Source of the DNA: Channallabes apus
Taxonomy: Eukaryota > Chordata > Actinopteri > Siluriformes > Clariidae
DNA: 64,000 nt
Direction: 5' to 3'
Assembly: GCA_030522415.1 (NCBI GenBank)
Contig: CM060107.1
Location: 3,150,847 to 3,214,846 of the forward strand
The notes below the pieces were generated by a model that saw nothing but the letters and a program-made list of their open reading frames with translations, did not search any database and was not told the DNA's origin. Positions 20,900 through 29,750 of this stretch are shown one piece after another; the first letter of the stretch is position 1, and the number at the start of each line of letters is the position of its first letter. The position numbers and the translations under genes were made by a program.

Positions 20900-23109
20900 T
20901 TTGTGTGTTCATAATAATCGGCCTTATTAACAATCCTTATTGCTTTTTTTTGTAACACAGATATTGGGTTTAAATAAGTTTTATAAGGATGCCCCCATAC
21001 CTCCACACAATAAGTGATGTATGGAAATATGAGTGTACAATACAATATGCATAATGTTTTATTATCCAATACATACTTTAATCTGTTAAGAATTCCAACT
21101 GATTTAGAGATTTTTGTCTTAATAAAATTAATATGTGGTTTCCAATTCAGTTTGTTGTCAATTATTACTCCCAAAAATTTAATTTCGGAGACTCTTTCTA
21201 TTTCCTCATTATTAATTCTTATTTTCACATCATGATTAATTTTTTGATTACTAAAAATTATGAACTTAGTTTTAGTCAAATTCAATGAAAGCTTACTATC
21301 ATCTAACCAACTTTTAAGCCTCAGCAATTCATTTTCCACTGTGTTCAGAAGCTGTTTCAAATTTTTACCTGATAAATATAAAGTAGTGTCATCAGCAAAT
21401 AATAAAAATTTTAATACATTGGACACTTTATCAATATCATTAACATACAACACAAATAATTTAGGGCCCAATACTGAACCTTGTGGAACACCGCATGTAA
21501 CTTCCAATAAGTCAGATTTGTCATTATTAATTTGTACATACTGATGTCTGCTTTCCAGGTAGCTTTTTATCCAGTCTAACGCTTTTCCTCTTATTCCATA
21601 ATTTAACAATTTCTTCACTAATAAATCATAATCAATTGTATCAAATGCTTTCTTTAAATCTAAAAATACTCCCAATGTATATTCCTTGTTTTCTACTGCA
21701 GTTGAGATATCTTCAACCATTTTCATTACTGCCATTGAAGTCGACCTCTTAGTCCTAAATCCGAATTGATATTCACTCAGTAAATTATGTTTTTCTATAA
21801 ATTTGTCAAGCCTCTGCACAAATACTTTCTCTAAGATTTTTGAAAACTGCGGCAGAAGAGCAATTGGTCTGTAATTAGAGAAGGAATACTGATCTCCTCC
21901 TTTAAAGATCGGAATAACTTTTGCCATTTTCATTTTACTAGGAAAGATACCGGTTAAGAAAGACAGATTACAAATGTAAGCAAAAGGTTTTGCTATACTC
22001 ACAATTATATTTTTTAATAATGACATGTCTAGATCATCACAATCGGTGGAATATTTACTCTTGCAATTATTAACTGTTAGAAGTATTTCTTTTTCATCTA
22101 CAGCCTGAATAAACATTGTATACTTATTACATAAGTTTTTTACTTCATTCACTGATCCATGTTTAGTAATTTTTTCTGCTAATTTAGATCCAACATTTAC
22201 AAAATACTTATTAAATTCATTGACAATATCTTCCCCTTTATTTATACTTTGATTATCATCATTTACAAAACGATTTGGGTAATCAAAACTACATGTATTA
22301 TTTTTAAGTATACCATTAAGTACCTTCCATGTTGCTTTGACATTGTTTTTATGGATATTCAATAACCTATTGTAATAGTCCTTCTTACTGAATCTTATTA
22401 TATTTTGTAATTTATTTTTGTAAGTCTTATAATCAATTTCTGCTTGTTTTGATCTTGTTGTTAGAAATTCCGTGAATAGGACATTTTTCTTTTTACATGC
22501 CTTCTCTATTCCTTCAGAAATCCATGGTTTATATACATTCTTTTGCTTTATTATAATCCTCTTAGATGAACAATGTTTATTAATTTGCTCATTTAATATA
22601 TTCAAGAACACTTCATATGCCTTACTGGGGTTGCTATATGCATAAACTTCATCCCAATTTTGTATTTTTAAATCTTCATTAAGAGCATCTATTGCCTCTT
22701 GTGTTCTATTGCGAATAATTTTATAACTATTAGTCCTTTTTTTGAGGGGGGGATTTTTCAATAAATCATAGAAAATCACAAAAACTGGAAGATGGTCTGT
22801 GATATCATTGATAAGCAACCCTCCTAGTCTTTTTCCTTTTAATTCATTAGTATATATATGATCTATTAATGTTGCTGTATCTTTTGTCAATCTACTAGGT
22901 TTTGTTATCATTGGAATCAAACCATAACTGTACAGTGCATCAATAAAATTAGCAATTCTCTTACTTCCATGTGGATTTAGTAAATCAATGTTAAGATCAC
23001 CACATATGATGTTTACCTTATTTTTAATTGATTGGTCAAACATATCAAATAACTCTTTTGTAAATTTATCAATGCATGTGCCTGGAGCTCTGTACACACA
23101 ACTGATCAT
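20900..23109 (-). CDS. LINE endonuclease (partial) and reverse transcriptase
   Basis: About 740 open codons. The N-terminal part is the second half of an APE endonuclease (YRAPGT, CGDLNIDLLN, IDHIYTN, ITDHLPVF). The reverse transcriptase has YRPIALLPQFSKILEK, FGFRTKRST, FLDLKKAFDTIDYDLL, CGVPQGSVLGPKLF and the catalytic FADDTTLY (box at about 21388-21399). The frame stays open upstream of the first ATG until a TAG about 45 bases further on. The open frame is cut by Tc1 insertion after HTN. No other break is seen. Confidence 0.85.
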
Positions 23110-23157
23110 TATATTTTTTGTACTTTTTGTTTCAATTTCAATTGTTACACACTACAA

Positions 23158-23425
23158 AACATTTTCTATGGCAAATTAAAGTACTGTGTATAACCAAGTG
23201 CCCTAGCAAACAGTTACAGTACAGTTTACAGTACAAACAGAGTGTGTGCGCTGGGGGGATTGGAAGGTGAGTGAGAATACTCATTTACAAGACAAAAGAC
23301 GGTCAGAGGCAGCGCCGTTCTAGACCAGACAACACGGGGTGGGGGGAGGGGGCATCATGTTCGAGCACTGTTTTTACCTGGCCTTACTGTATAGTAACAG
23401 TATTGTATTTGCTGAATTGTGTTGA
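23158..23425. other. Unassigned sequence of the 14.5-kb element
   Basis: No gene. It has G-rich stretches such as GGGGTGGGGGGAGGGGG near 23336-23352. Confidence 0.4.
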
Positions 23426-23479
23426 GGCACGCAAACCCCCAGACCACAATAAGGTGGCAATCCCTCAGGGGGAAACAAA

Positions 23480-23521
<42 letters not shown>

Positions 23522-23690
23522 TATATAATATCCTTAATCCAGATTTTATCAATCAATGACATAACATTTATCTAAGCTGGATGGTCAAATTCTCAAAAAC
23601 GTTTAACCTAAAGTAAGACTTAACACACTATAACTAAAATATTTACAAAACTGAAAGGTTGTCTTATGAATAATAAAAAATACAAACTAA
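23426..23690 (+). repeat. Dispersed repeat R1, copy 1
   Basis: It starts GGCACGCAAACCCCC, continues with ACCACAATAAGGTGGCAATC and CCTCAGGGGG, then TATCCTTAATCCAGATTTTA and GTTTAACCTAAAG. Other copies are at 45629-46015 and 49418-49825, all on the plus strand. CCCCC(T/A)GA and TCAGGGGG can pair into a stem. An A-run and AT microsatellite (23468-23520) interrupt this copy. No coding capacity. Confidence 0.8.
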
Positions 23691-24049
23691 ATTAAAACAG
23701 ATGGGCTGTTGAACAGATCATAATATGTTTTATGTTTTCTGATTATAAATGATATATGGGTTGATTTTAGAAAGGCTAAATGAAATAGATAGTTTTGGTC
23801 ATGTCAGTCCAGTAACTATACTATGTAAAAGTAATTATAATATGAATTAATTAAGAGCAGGACCTAACCTAATGTTAATAATTTACACCATGATAACATT
23901 AGTATTCATGTTTTTGTATATATTTTTAAATGTTCAAATGAACGTTTCAGAGTATATAATTTGTCGTGTCATCTGTGATTGAGACCCATGAGTTAAATTG
24001 AAATATTTTTTATAGGTAGTAAGCCAGGTTTTAGTAACCTTGGATAAAT

Positions 24050-24150
24050 CAGCATGAAAGCCCTCTCTCGCGCACGCGCTCTCACGCTATCTCTCGCACT
24101 CACACACACACACACAGACACACTGTACACACACAGACAGACACACACAA
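24050..24150. repeat. CT/CA microsatellite block
   Basis: CTCTCGCGCACGCGCTCTC passes into (CA)n with CAGACACA variants. Confidence 0.8.
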
Positions 24151-24169
24151 ATAATACATGAAATCGCGT

Positions 24170-25110
24170 AAAACCAAATGAAACTAGGGTAAAAATATGA
24201 GCAGTAAAATACAGTAGTATCCTGTAGGTGATTCCTGTCCTGTGATAACAGGCACTAACACTCTAGAACTGTTTACTTCTGTTAGTTTTGTTTTCAAGTG
24301 TGAATGTTTATGGGGATTAAATCTGTCTCTGCTGCTGCATCTATACACCGTTGTGATAAGTGATTTGTGCCCCATCAGATCTTTAATGTGGGACATTATG
24401 CTGGTTAAATGACTAAAGACACACTGATCCGTATGGACAGATATTTGTTCCAGATATTATGCGCCATTAATCAATTTGTTATGCCAATTTGACTTTCAGC
24501 GAAAACATAAAAAATATAACGAAAACAAACCCAAGCAGAAGTTACATTTTAAGCTTTACTTTCAAATTCAAATTTGTCACATACACAGCGCGATATGCAG
24601 TAAAAAGTTTTGGGTGCTTTAGGTGAGACTCGAACTCGGCATTGCTTCACCTGGACCGCTTTATAAGTGTCACGCGCTAACCGATTGCGCCACGGGAGCC
24701 ACACGGAAGTTGGTCTTGTCAGAGTATCCTCTCTCTTTTTTTTTTGCGTAAAACCCAACGAAATATAAGCATTAAAAAAAAAATCAGTAAAAATACATTA
24801 GTATAACAGGCGCTAACCCTCTGGAACTTTTTTTTTACTATTGTTTCCAAGTGTTTATGGGGATTTAATGTGTCTCTGCTGCCGCATCCATTCACAGTTG
24901 TGATAAGTGATTAATGCCCCATCAGATCTTTTGACGGGGGAGCATTATGCATGATTCCATATGGGCAGATATTTATTCCAGGTTGCATGCGGCATTAATT
25001 GCCTTTCTTATGCCACTTGTAGACTATCAGTGAAAAAATCAGCGAAAACATCATCAAAAATATAACGAAAACAAACCCAAGCAGACGTTACATTTTGAGC
25101 TTTACTTTGC
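24170..25110. repeat. Direct duplication flanking a SINE
   Basis: 24170-24562 and about 24746-25110 are diverged copies in the same orientation. Shared words include GCCCCATCAGATCTTT, GGCAGATATTTATTCCAG (GACAGATATTTGTTCCAG in the other), ATATAACGAAAACAAACCCA and GAGCTTTACTTT. The tRNA-Ile SINE lies between them. No coding capacity. Confidence 0.75.
24561..24700 (-). mobile_element. tRNA-Ile(UAU)-derived SINE keeping an intron, with L2-like tail
   Basis: On the minus strand the head reads GGCTCCCGTGGCGCAATCGG then TTAGCGCGTGACACTTATAA, the 5' half of tRNA-Ile with anticodon UAU (plus ATA at 24663-24665). About 18 extra bases then sit where tRNA-Ile(UAU) genes carry their intron, followed by AATGCCGAGTTCGAGTCTCACC with a B box. 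The short body ACTGCATATCGCGCTGTGTATGTGACAAATTTGAATTTGAA matches the 3' end of the L2 LINE at 63027-63090 piece by piece. The tail is thus L2-like, the known way such SINEs borrow a LINE's machinery. It is about 140 bp. No clear target duplication was seen. It is not a working tRNA gene. Confidence 0.7.
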
Positions 25111-25687
25111 AGCAAAATATTATCTATCAGTATATTAAATGGAACGGGGTAAAATACACCGTAATGTAAAATAATGTACATAGCCTGCGTTTTTATTCCG
25201 TACCTACAATGATCGGTATAGACAAATTACAGCCGCTACCGTGTCTTTAAGGATCATTTCAGGATGTCTTAAAAAATATTTCACTAACTAATTTTATTAA
25301 TTCATTATTAAATAATAAATAGCATAATCATCATGGGTTGTGTATTGAGTGATTTAACAAATCTGTTTTATTAATCGGTCTGTTGTTGTTTTTTCATCTA
25401 TTTATGAAACTATGTTGACAATGCAAGAACTGTCTGTATATTAAAGATACGGTATTGGGCTTCCTGGACACTGCAGTTAACTGTGCCAGTCAATGCTCCA
25501 TCTGGCGGAATTATACGGCATTGCAACCATCTTTTTAGAAAGCGCATGGGGGCGTTTATGGGGCGGGGCATCGTTAACTGCGTCATCGCGGGGGATCACA
25601 TTCCATGCACGAAGCCTGCATTAACCCTTCATGGATCTGCCACGGAGCAGTCATGCTCCAGGCGGCTGTTTGACGTGGCTCCCACTG
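25111..25687. other. Right arm of the 14.5-kb element
   Basis: AT-rich to about 25480, then GC-richer toward the right TIR (GGCGGCTGTTTGACGTGGC near 25659-25677). No gene recognised. Confidence 0.4.
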
Positions 25688-25689
25688 TA

Positions 25690-26386
25690 TCGCTAGGGAA
25701 CATAAGGTGATTGCTGGTTGAAAATTCCTACAGGTGGTATTGAAGTTTTCTGGGCCCAGGTTGTGTGATGAATTGTTTTATTGTTAAAAATTGTTCTGAG
25801 TACTCCAAATTTTTTTGAAATTGTTGTAAAAGCGTTTCTGTTGTTTGTATGTCTTGTATGTGTGTCTTTTAAGTGTTTGTGCATGTTATATTTATGTGTA
25901 AAAGTCTTTTGTTGAATTTATGTGTATGAGTTAAAATATAATGAATAGATTATAAGCTATATAGCATTAGTGTTACTAGACATAGACCTTACTGTGACAT
26001 AGGTCTTGTCTGTGACATAAACTGTGACACGCTGCTAGACATAGAGCTTACTGTGACATAGGTCTTGTCTGTGATGTAAGCGGTGATGTGCTATTGGACA
26101 TCACTGAGCACACTGTGACATAAGCTTCCTCTGTGACACAAGCTTCCCCTGTGACACGAAAGTGGTACGGGTGCTGAATGTGCCAGCATAGTAGTATTAT
26201 TAAATAATAATTTCTTTAGATTAGTTATTGAAGCTTAAGTTTAAGTAAGATATAAAAGGTACCCTTTACGTTTTTGTGTAGTCGACAACACAATACTATT
26301 AATAGTAAACATAGTGCATAAAATAATAAATGCGCCTAGGTTACACATAAAATAAAATATTAAATATAACAAATAGAGGAGATCAG
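25690..26386 (+). promoter_or_regulatory. Retroviral leader, second part, with candidate internal promoter
   Basis: The leader resumes at TCGCTAGGGAACATAAGG. Between about 25978 and 26165 the word TGTGACA(T/C)A recurs at least seven times, often as CTGTGACATAGGTCTTGTCTGTGACATAA-like units. It is close to motifs in U3. A strong TATA box TATAAAAG lies at 26251-26258, about 135 bases before the first ORF. TTTTTGTGTAG at about 26270-26280 could be a splice acceptor. The combination resembles an internal promoter such as foamy viruses use for accessory genes; that function is inferred. Confidence 0.5.
26251..26258 (+). promoter_or_regulatory. TATA box of candidate internal promoter
   Basis: TATAAAAG, the same octamer as the sense U3 TATA box at 10157. 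It lies in the leader just after a cluster of TGTGACAT repeats. Confidence 0.5.
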
Positions 26387-26659
26387 ATGATAAGTGGAGT
26401 TAGAGCAATTAACTGGGACGAGCAGATAAGTGAAGAAGGAGTTTTAAATAAGTGTGAACGGGAGTTTAGAATTTCGGAGTCAGATCAGAGTGAAACAAAT
26501 AAATGGTTGTTGAATAATCCAGGAAAGGATCTACTTTTAGTGAAAGAGTGTGATAACGGAGAGTGGACACTTAGGCTTTCGTTAATACCTGACGTATTAG
26601 AGCTTAACTGTGACACACACACCTTAATTCTTACATCATATTTTAGAATGAAGATATGA
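26387..26659 (+). CDS. 5' accessory ORF 1 of the provirus (unknown)
   Basis: 90 codons, no recognised family, no membrane segment or zinc motif. The product is acidic and begins MISGVRAINWDE. Its TGA stop overlaps the next ATG as ATGA (26656-26659). A position between leader and gag matches orfC of walleye dermal sarcoma virus, but no sequence similarity is claimed. Intact in an otherwise damaged provirus. The start context is weak (C at -3). Confidence 0.6.
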   Translation: MISGVRAINWDEQISEEGVLNKCEREFRISESDQSETNKWLLNNPGKDLLLVKECDNGEWTLRLSLIPDVLELNCDTHTLILTSYFRMKI

Positions 26660-27006
26660 GTCATTTCCTTGGATTAGTTCCTAAAGAGATTCGTTTAAAA
26701 GTAATAAATAGCACATTTGAATTTGGAGGATTAGGTGGACCTCCACGTTTAACTCCGCTCATTTCACTACTGCAAACATACCCAGATTTTGATATATTAT
26801 ATTTAGAAGAAGACGCAGAAGGCCGAAAAGCAAAAAGATACAGATTAACAGGAGCACAGACAGGTCCGGTAGTGCTGAGTCGTATGTGGATGGTTGACAA
26901 CAAAAGCGAATTTATGATAATACCTTTTGGACCAGACGGGAGAATAATTTTTCAGACCCTTGACAAAATCGTTACGCCTCTGATACTGACACCAGTGGAA
27001 AATTAA
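26656..27006 (+). CDS. 5' accessory ORF 2 of the provirus (unknown)
   Basis: 116 codons without interruption. It is rich in Leu/Ile/Pro with FEFGGLGGPPRLTPL near the start and FMIIPFGPDGRIIF in the second half, suggesting a small globular domain. No signal peptide and no family that I recognise. The start overlaps the previous stop (ATGA) and its own stop overlaps the next ATG (TAATG, 27004-27008). This chain suggests coupled termination-reinitiation or use of separate spliced RNAs. Confidence 0.6.
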   Translation: MSHFLGLVPKEIRLKVINSTFEFGGLGGPPRLTPLISLLQTYPDFDILYLEEDAEGRKAKRYRLTGAQTGPVVLSRMWMVDNKSEFMIIPFGPDGRIIFQTLDKIVTPLILTPVEN

Positions 27007-27800
27007 TGTTTAAAAAATATAAAGAGAAAAGACAGTTGTTGAAAATTGGCAGTGGTCACAAAGTACACAGCAAAGGAACCTTAGTTAAAAAGAGAGAGAA
27101 GAAACACAAGAATTCACATTATAAGTCAGGACAGAAGTGTGTGATGGGAAAGTTATTCTGCCGTAAAGGTGCGTGGCCAAAGCCAGCGACACCTGTAGAT
27201 GCAATTATAGCTAAACATAAAGAAGATGAAAAGTACATCAGAAAGTGTATGATAAAATGGCATGACAGGACATCAGGAGATTTACAATGGCCTAAAGAAG
27301 GAACCTTTAATGAAGAATGTTGTAAGGAAGTAAAAGAAATGCTCAGACACACCACTAAGGAAAAGGGAAGCAAGGGAAGAGTCAAATTAGCTCAAAAATT
27401 AGAAATTGTACAATGGTTCGAAAATGATGGAAAGGAACAGGAAAGACAGAAACAAGTTGAAGAAGGGAAAAAGGATCAGAAGTCAGACAAAAGTGAAGAC
27501 AGGAAAGAAAAAGTTCAGAAAGCAAGGAAAGAGAAAGTAAACTTAGAATTAGAGAGACCACCACCATACACTGAGGAACACATGCAACAGAGGGATGGAG
27601 GAATGTACCCACAACTGAAGCTGCAGGAACAAGACAAAGGAGCATGGGGATTTGAAGGACGAGTGACGGGACAAATTAAAGTGACGTCATGTGACTCTGA
27701 GTGGATGGATGGACAACTTGAAGAAACAGAACAAGAATCAATGACTCACAGACAAAGTGATGGCGACGAAAGGGAATGGAACAGAGAAAGAAAAATATAA
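27006..27800 (+). CDS. gag: gag, 5' part: matrix and late-domain region
   Basis: An open frame of 264 codons. The likely Gag start is the ATG at 27144 (residue 47 of the frame), because it gives MGKLFC, a myristoylation-type start, in a good context (G at -3 and +4). The 46 codons before it could be an N-terminal extension or leader. A matrix-like helical segment follows (IRKCMIKWHDRTSGDLQW), then a Lys/Glu-rich linker and the late-domain motif PPPY at 27558-27569, which recruits NEDD4-type ligases for budding. The frame meets TAA at 27798-27800, but the same frame is open again directly after, so this is a premature stop in one gag gene. Confidence 0.85.
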   Translation: MFKKYKEKRQLLKIGSGHKVHSKGTLVKKREKKHKNSHYKSGQKCVMGKLFCRKGAWPKPATPVDAIIAKHKEDEKYIRKCMIKWHDRTSGDLQWPKEGTFNEECCKEVKEMLRHTTKEKGSKGRVKLAQKLEIVQWFENDGKEQERQKQVEEGKKDQKSDKSEDRKEKVQKARKEKVNLELERPPPYTEEHMQQRDGGMYPQLKLQEQDKGAWGFEGRVTGQIKVTSCDSEWMDGQLEETEQESMTHRQSDGDEREWNRERKI

Positions 27801-29750
27801 TCACATGAGTCAAGAGAAACCAAAGAACTGCAAGGTAGAGGAAGAGAAATGAAAAGACTGAAAGAACAAAATGTGAAATTCCTGTCAGAAATACAGGGAC
27901 TCAGAAATGAACAACAAGTCACGTCGAAAAGAAGGATGATGGAAAGCAACAAAAGGAAGCAGTCCCGGGAGAGATTCGAAGGAAAGAACATGCAAAGAGG
28001 AAATAGCATAAAGTCATATCCTGAACAACCATACACATCCCTTCATGAGTCTGACAGAGATGAAGCAGAAACTGAAGAAGAGGTAATCGAGCTAGATCGA
28101 CAAGAACCAGTGAAAAGAAAAGTTAAAGGGCACCTGATCATTGAATCTGAAAAAGAAGCAAGGAAGAGAACAGAAAGAAAAGAACAGACAAGCACACCAC
28201 GACGCAATGACCAATACAGAAGCAAATATCAATGGGAAGATGCTAGTACACAGGCAGAGGATGATGACAGTGAAGCCCTTGATGAAGCAATCAGTCAAAT
28301 AGAAAATCGAATTGACAGACGCATAAAAAACTCAGAAAAGAAAATGAAAAAAGCTGCAAAAAAGTTGTCTGCATCAGACATGCCATCAAGCTGGAAGGTC
28401 CTCTCATCCTGGCCTGATAAAGGAGGACATGGGAAACACACCAGTTTTGACGAACAGCACATGCTGCATGATGAAGATGAAAATGAAAGATACACTAGTT
28501 TTAATGAACACATGCCAGACCCGGAAGACCACAATGAAGGTAGACAATTCCCACTTGTTGTTAAAGGAAGTAGGTACCAATATGTGCCATGGTCATTCAT
28601 GGATATGACAGGCCTGGCAAATCAATTACCAGACTTGTGCAATGGAGCCCAAAGATGGATAACACAGTTTGAAGAAAAAACTACTGGACACCTCCTAGCA
28701 CTGGGAGATGTAAAAGCTATTCTAGCACAAACAATTGGGAAAGTGAAAACCACAGAAATACTGGATGAAGCTAACCTGCATACATTAACAGGACAGAACA
28801 GAGGAGATACCCTAGCATTTGGGCCTCTCAGAAACAGGATATGGGATGCCCTTCGAAAAGCCTATCCCACCAAAATGGATCCAGGAAAACTGGAATCAGT
28901 AGCAATGAAAGAAGATGACAATGTTGTAAAATTCATCAATGATTTCCAGACAAAATGGAGAGAGGAAACTGGAGGCTCCTGGGACCAAACAGATACCAGT
29001 AAGAGCCTGTTCCGAATGATGCTGAAAAAGTGCATGCCTCAGGAAGTCCAAACAGCCCTGGAAGGGGTAGTGGGACTGAACACATTGCCATGGGAAACAT
29101 TTCAAGCACACATTGTACACTATGTGGACCAACATCGAAAGAAGAAGAGGGAAGCTAAAGAAACTGCTGAGTCGATCGCAACCCAGTTACACAAAATACA
29201 ACTGGGGGAATTCACAGCTGCAAAGAAAAAGGAAAAAGAGAAAGTTAAAGGTCAAGTCCAAGCAGCAGTAATGGTGCCTGAAAATCCGATAACACCGCCT
29301 CCTGCTGGACCAGTGCAGCAAATACCACAACCAGCAGCAGCCAATGCCCCTCCAACATATGTGCACCCTGGAAACCAACAAGGACAAAATCCACCCATGA
29401 GGTGGCAAGGACAGGGCCCCAGGCCTTATGGAGGCAGGGGACAAAGGGGACCATACCAACAGAAACCAAGGAGACAACCATTCAGAATGAATTCCCCAGG
29501 GCAAATGGGCCCAAATACTCAAGACATGCAGTGTTGGCAGTGTGGAGGAGCAGGACACATTAGAAGAAATTGTCCACAAATGTCATGGGCTCAAAATGGA
29601 CCCCAACCTCAGGGGCCATATGGAGCAGCACAAGCACCTCGAGGGAATATGGGACCTCCTGGCCCCAGACAACCTCCTGGACCATGGACACAAGGACAGC
29701 CCCAGAATCAGTGGACAGGTCCCTGGATGGGACCACAGAATTGGAATTGA
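27801..29750 (+). CDS. gag: gag, 3' part: capsid and nucleocapsid
   Basis: It continues in the frame of the preceding piece; the first internal ATG is at 27849 (633 codons). A charged, probably coiled-coil region (MKRLKEQNVKFLSEIQ) comes first, then the capsid starting near FPLVVKGSRYQYVPWSF and containing MTGLANQLPDLCNGAQRW. The capsid style is that of class I retroviruses. The nucleocapsid has a single CCHC knuckle CWQCGGAGHIRRNC (29532-29573) inside a Pro/Gln/Gly-rich tail. It ends with TGA at 29748-29750, followed by CAAGGC. Pro-pol continues in the same frame, so expression of Pol would need readthrough of this UGA, as gammaretroviruses do with UAG. Confidence 0.92.
   Translation, partial: SHESRETKELQGRGREMKRLKEQNVKFLSEIQGLRNEQQVTSKRRMMESNKRKQSRERFEGKNMQRGNSIKSYPEQPYTSLHESDRDEAETEEEVIELDRQEPVKRKVKGHLIIESEKEARKRTERKEQTSTPRRNDQYRSKYQWEDASTQAEDDDSEALDEAISQIENRIDRRIKNSEKKMKKAAKKLSASDMPSSWKVLSSWPDKGGHGKHTSFDEQHMLHDEDENERYTSFNEHMPDPEDHNEGRQFPLVVKGSRYQYVPWSFMDMTGLANQLPDLCNGAQRWITQFEEKTTGHLLALGDVKAILAQTIGKVKTTEILDEANLHTLTGQNRGDTLAFGPLRNRIWDALRKAYPTKMDPGKLESVAMKEDDNVVKFINDFQTKWREETGGSWDQTDTSKSLFRMMLKKCMPQEVQTALEGVVGLNTLPWETFQAHIVHYVDQHRKKKREAKETAESIATQLHKIQLGEFTAAKKKEKEKVKGQVQAAVMVPENPITPPPAGPVQQIPQPAAANAPPTYVHPGNQQGQNPPMRWQGQGPRPYGGRGQRGPYQQKPRRQPFRMNSPGQMGPNTQDMQCWQCGGAGHIRRNCPQMSWAQNGPQPQGPYGAAQAPRGNMGPPGPRQPPGPWTQGQPQNQWTGPWMGPQNWN

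Larger units (their letters stand above)
18693..23157 (-). mobile_element. Jockey/CR1-group LINE, interrupted by Tc1
   Basis: The 3' end on the minus strand is an (ATCT)n tail, plus-strand AGATAGATAGATAG at 18694-18708, preceded by a 3' UTR. The ORF covers part of an endonuclease and a whole reverse transcriptase. The 5' end is truncated near 23157, where an in-frame stop is met. A Tc1 element sits at 19276-20897. The family is distinct from the L2 copies in this window, with a very AT-rich coding style. Confidence 0.85.
11188..25687. mobile_element. Giant TIR transposon (14.5 kb) carrying nested elements
   Basis: The left end CAGTGGGAGCCACGCC and the right end, reversed, CAGTGGGAGCCACGTC form a TIR of about 26 bp with two mismatches. 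The flanks are TA (11186-11187 and 25688-25689). Removing the element and one TA rebuilds GAGGTATCGCTAGG, which matches the intact leader repeat at 11121, so the ends are exact. A CAG start and TA duplication fit the Tc1/mariner-pogo class, but no transposase of its own is visible. Cargo includes a sushi-type retrotransposon, a LINE interrupted by Tc1, a tRNA-Ile SINE and a tandem duplication. The own sequence left over is about 4.8 kb. Confidence 0.85.

Noticed and set aside
24618..24700. Functional tRNA-Ile(UAU) gene
   Set aside because: The acceptor 3' half is lost and an L2-like tail follows; it is a SINE or retro-pseudogene.
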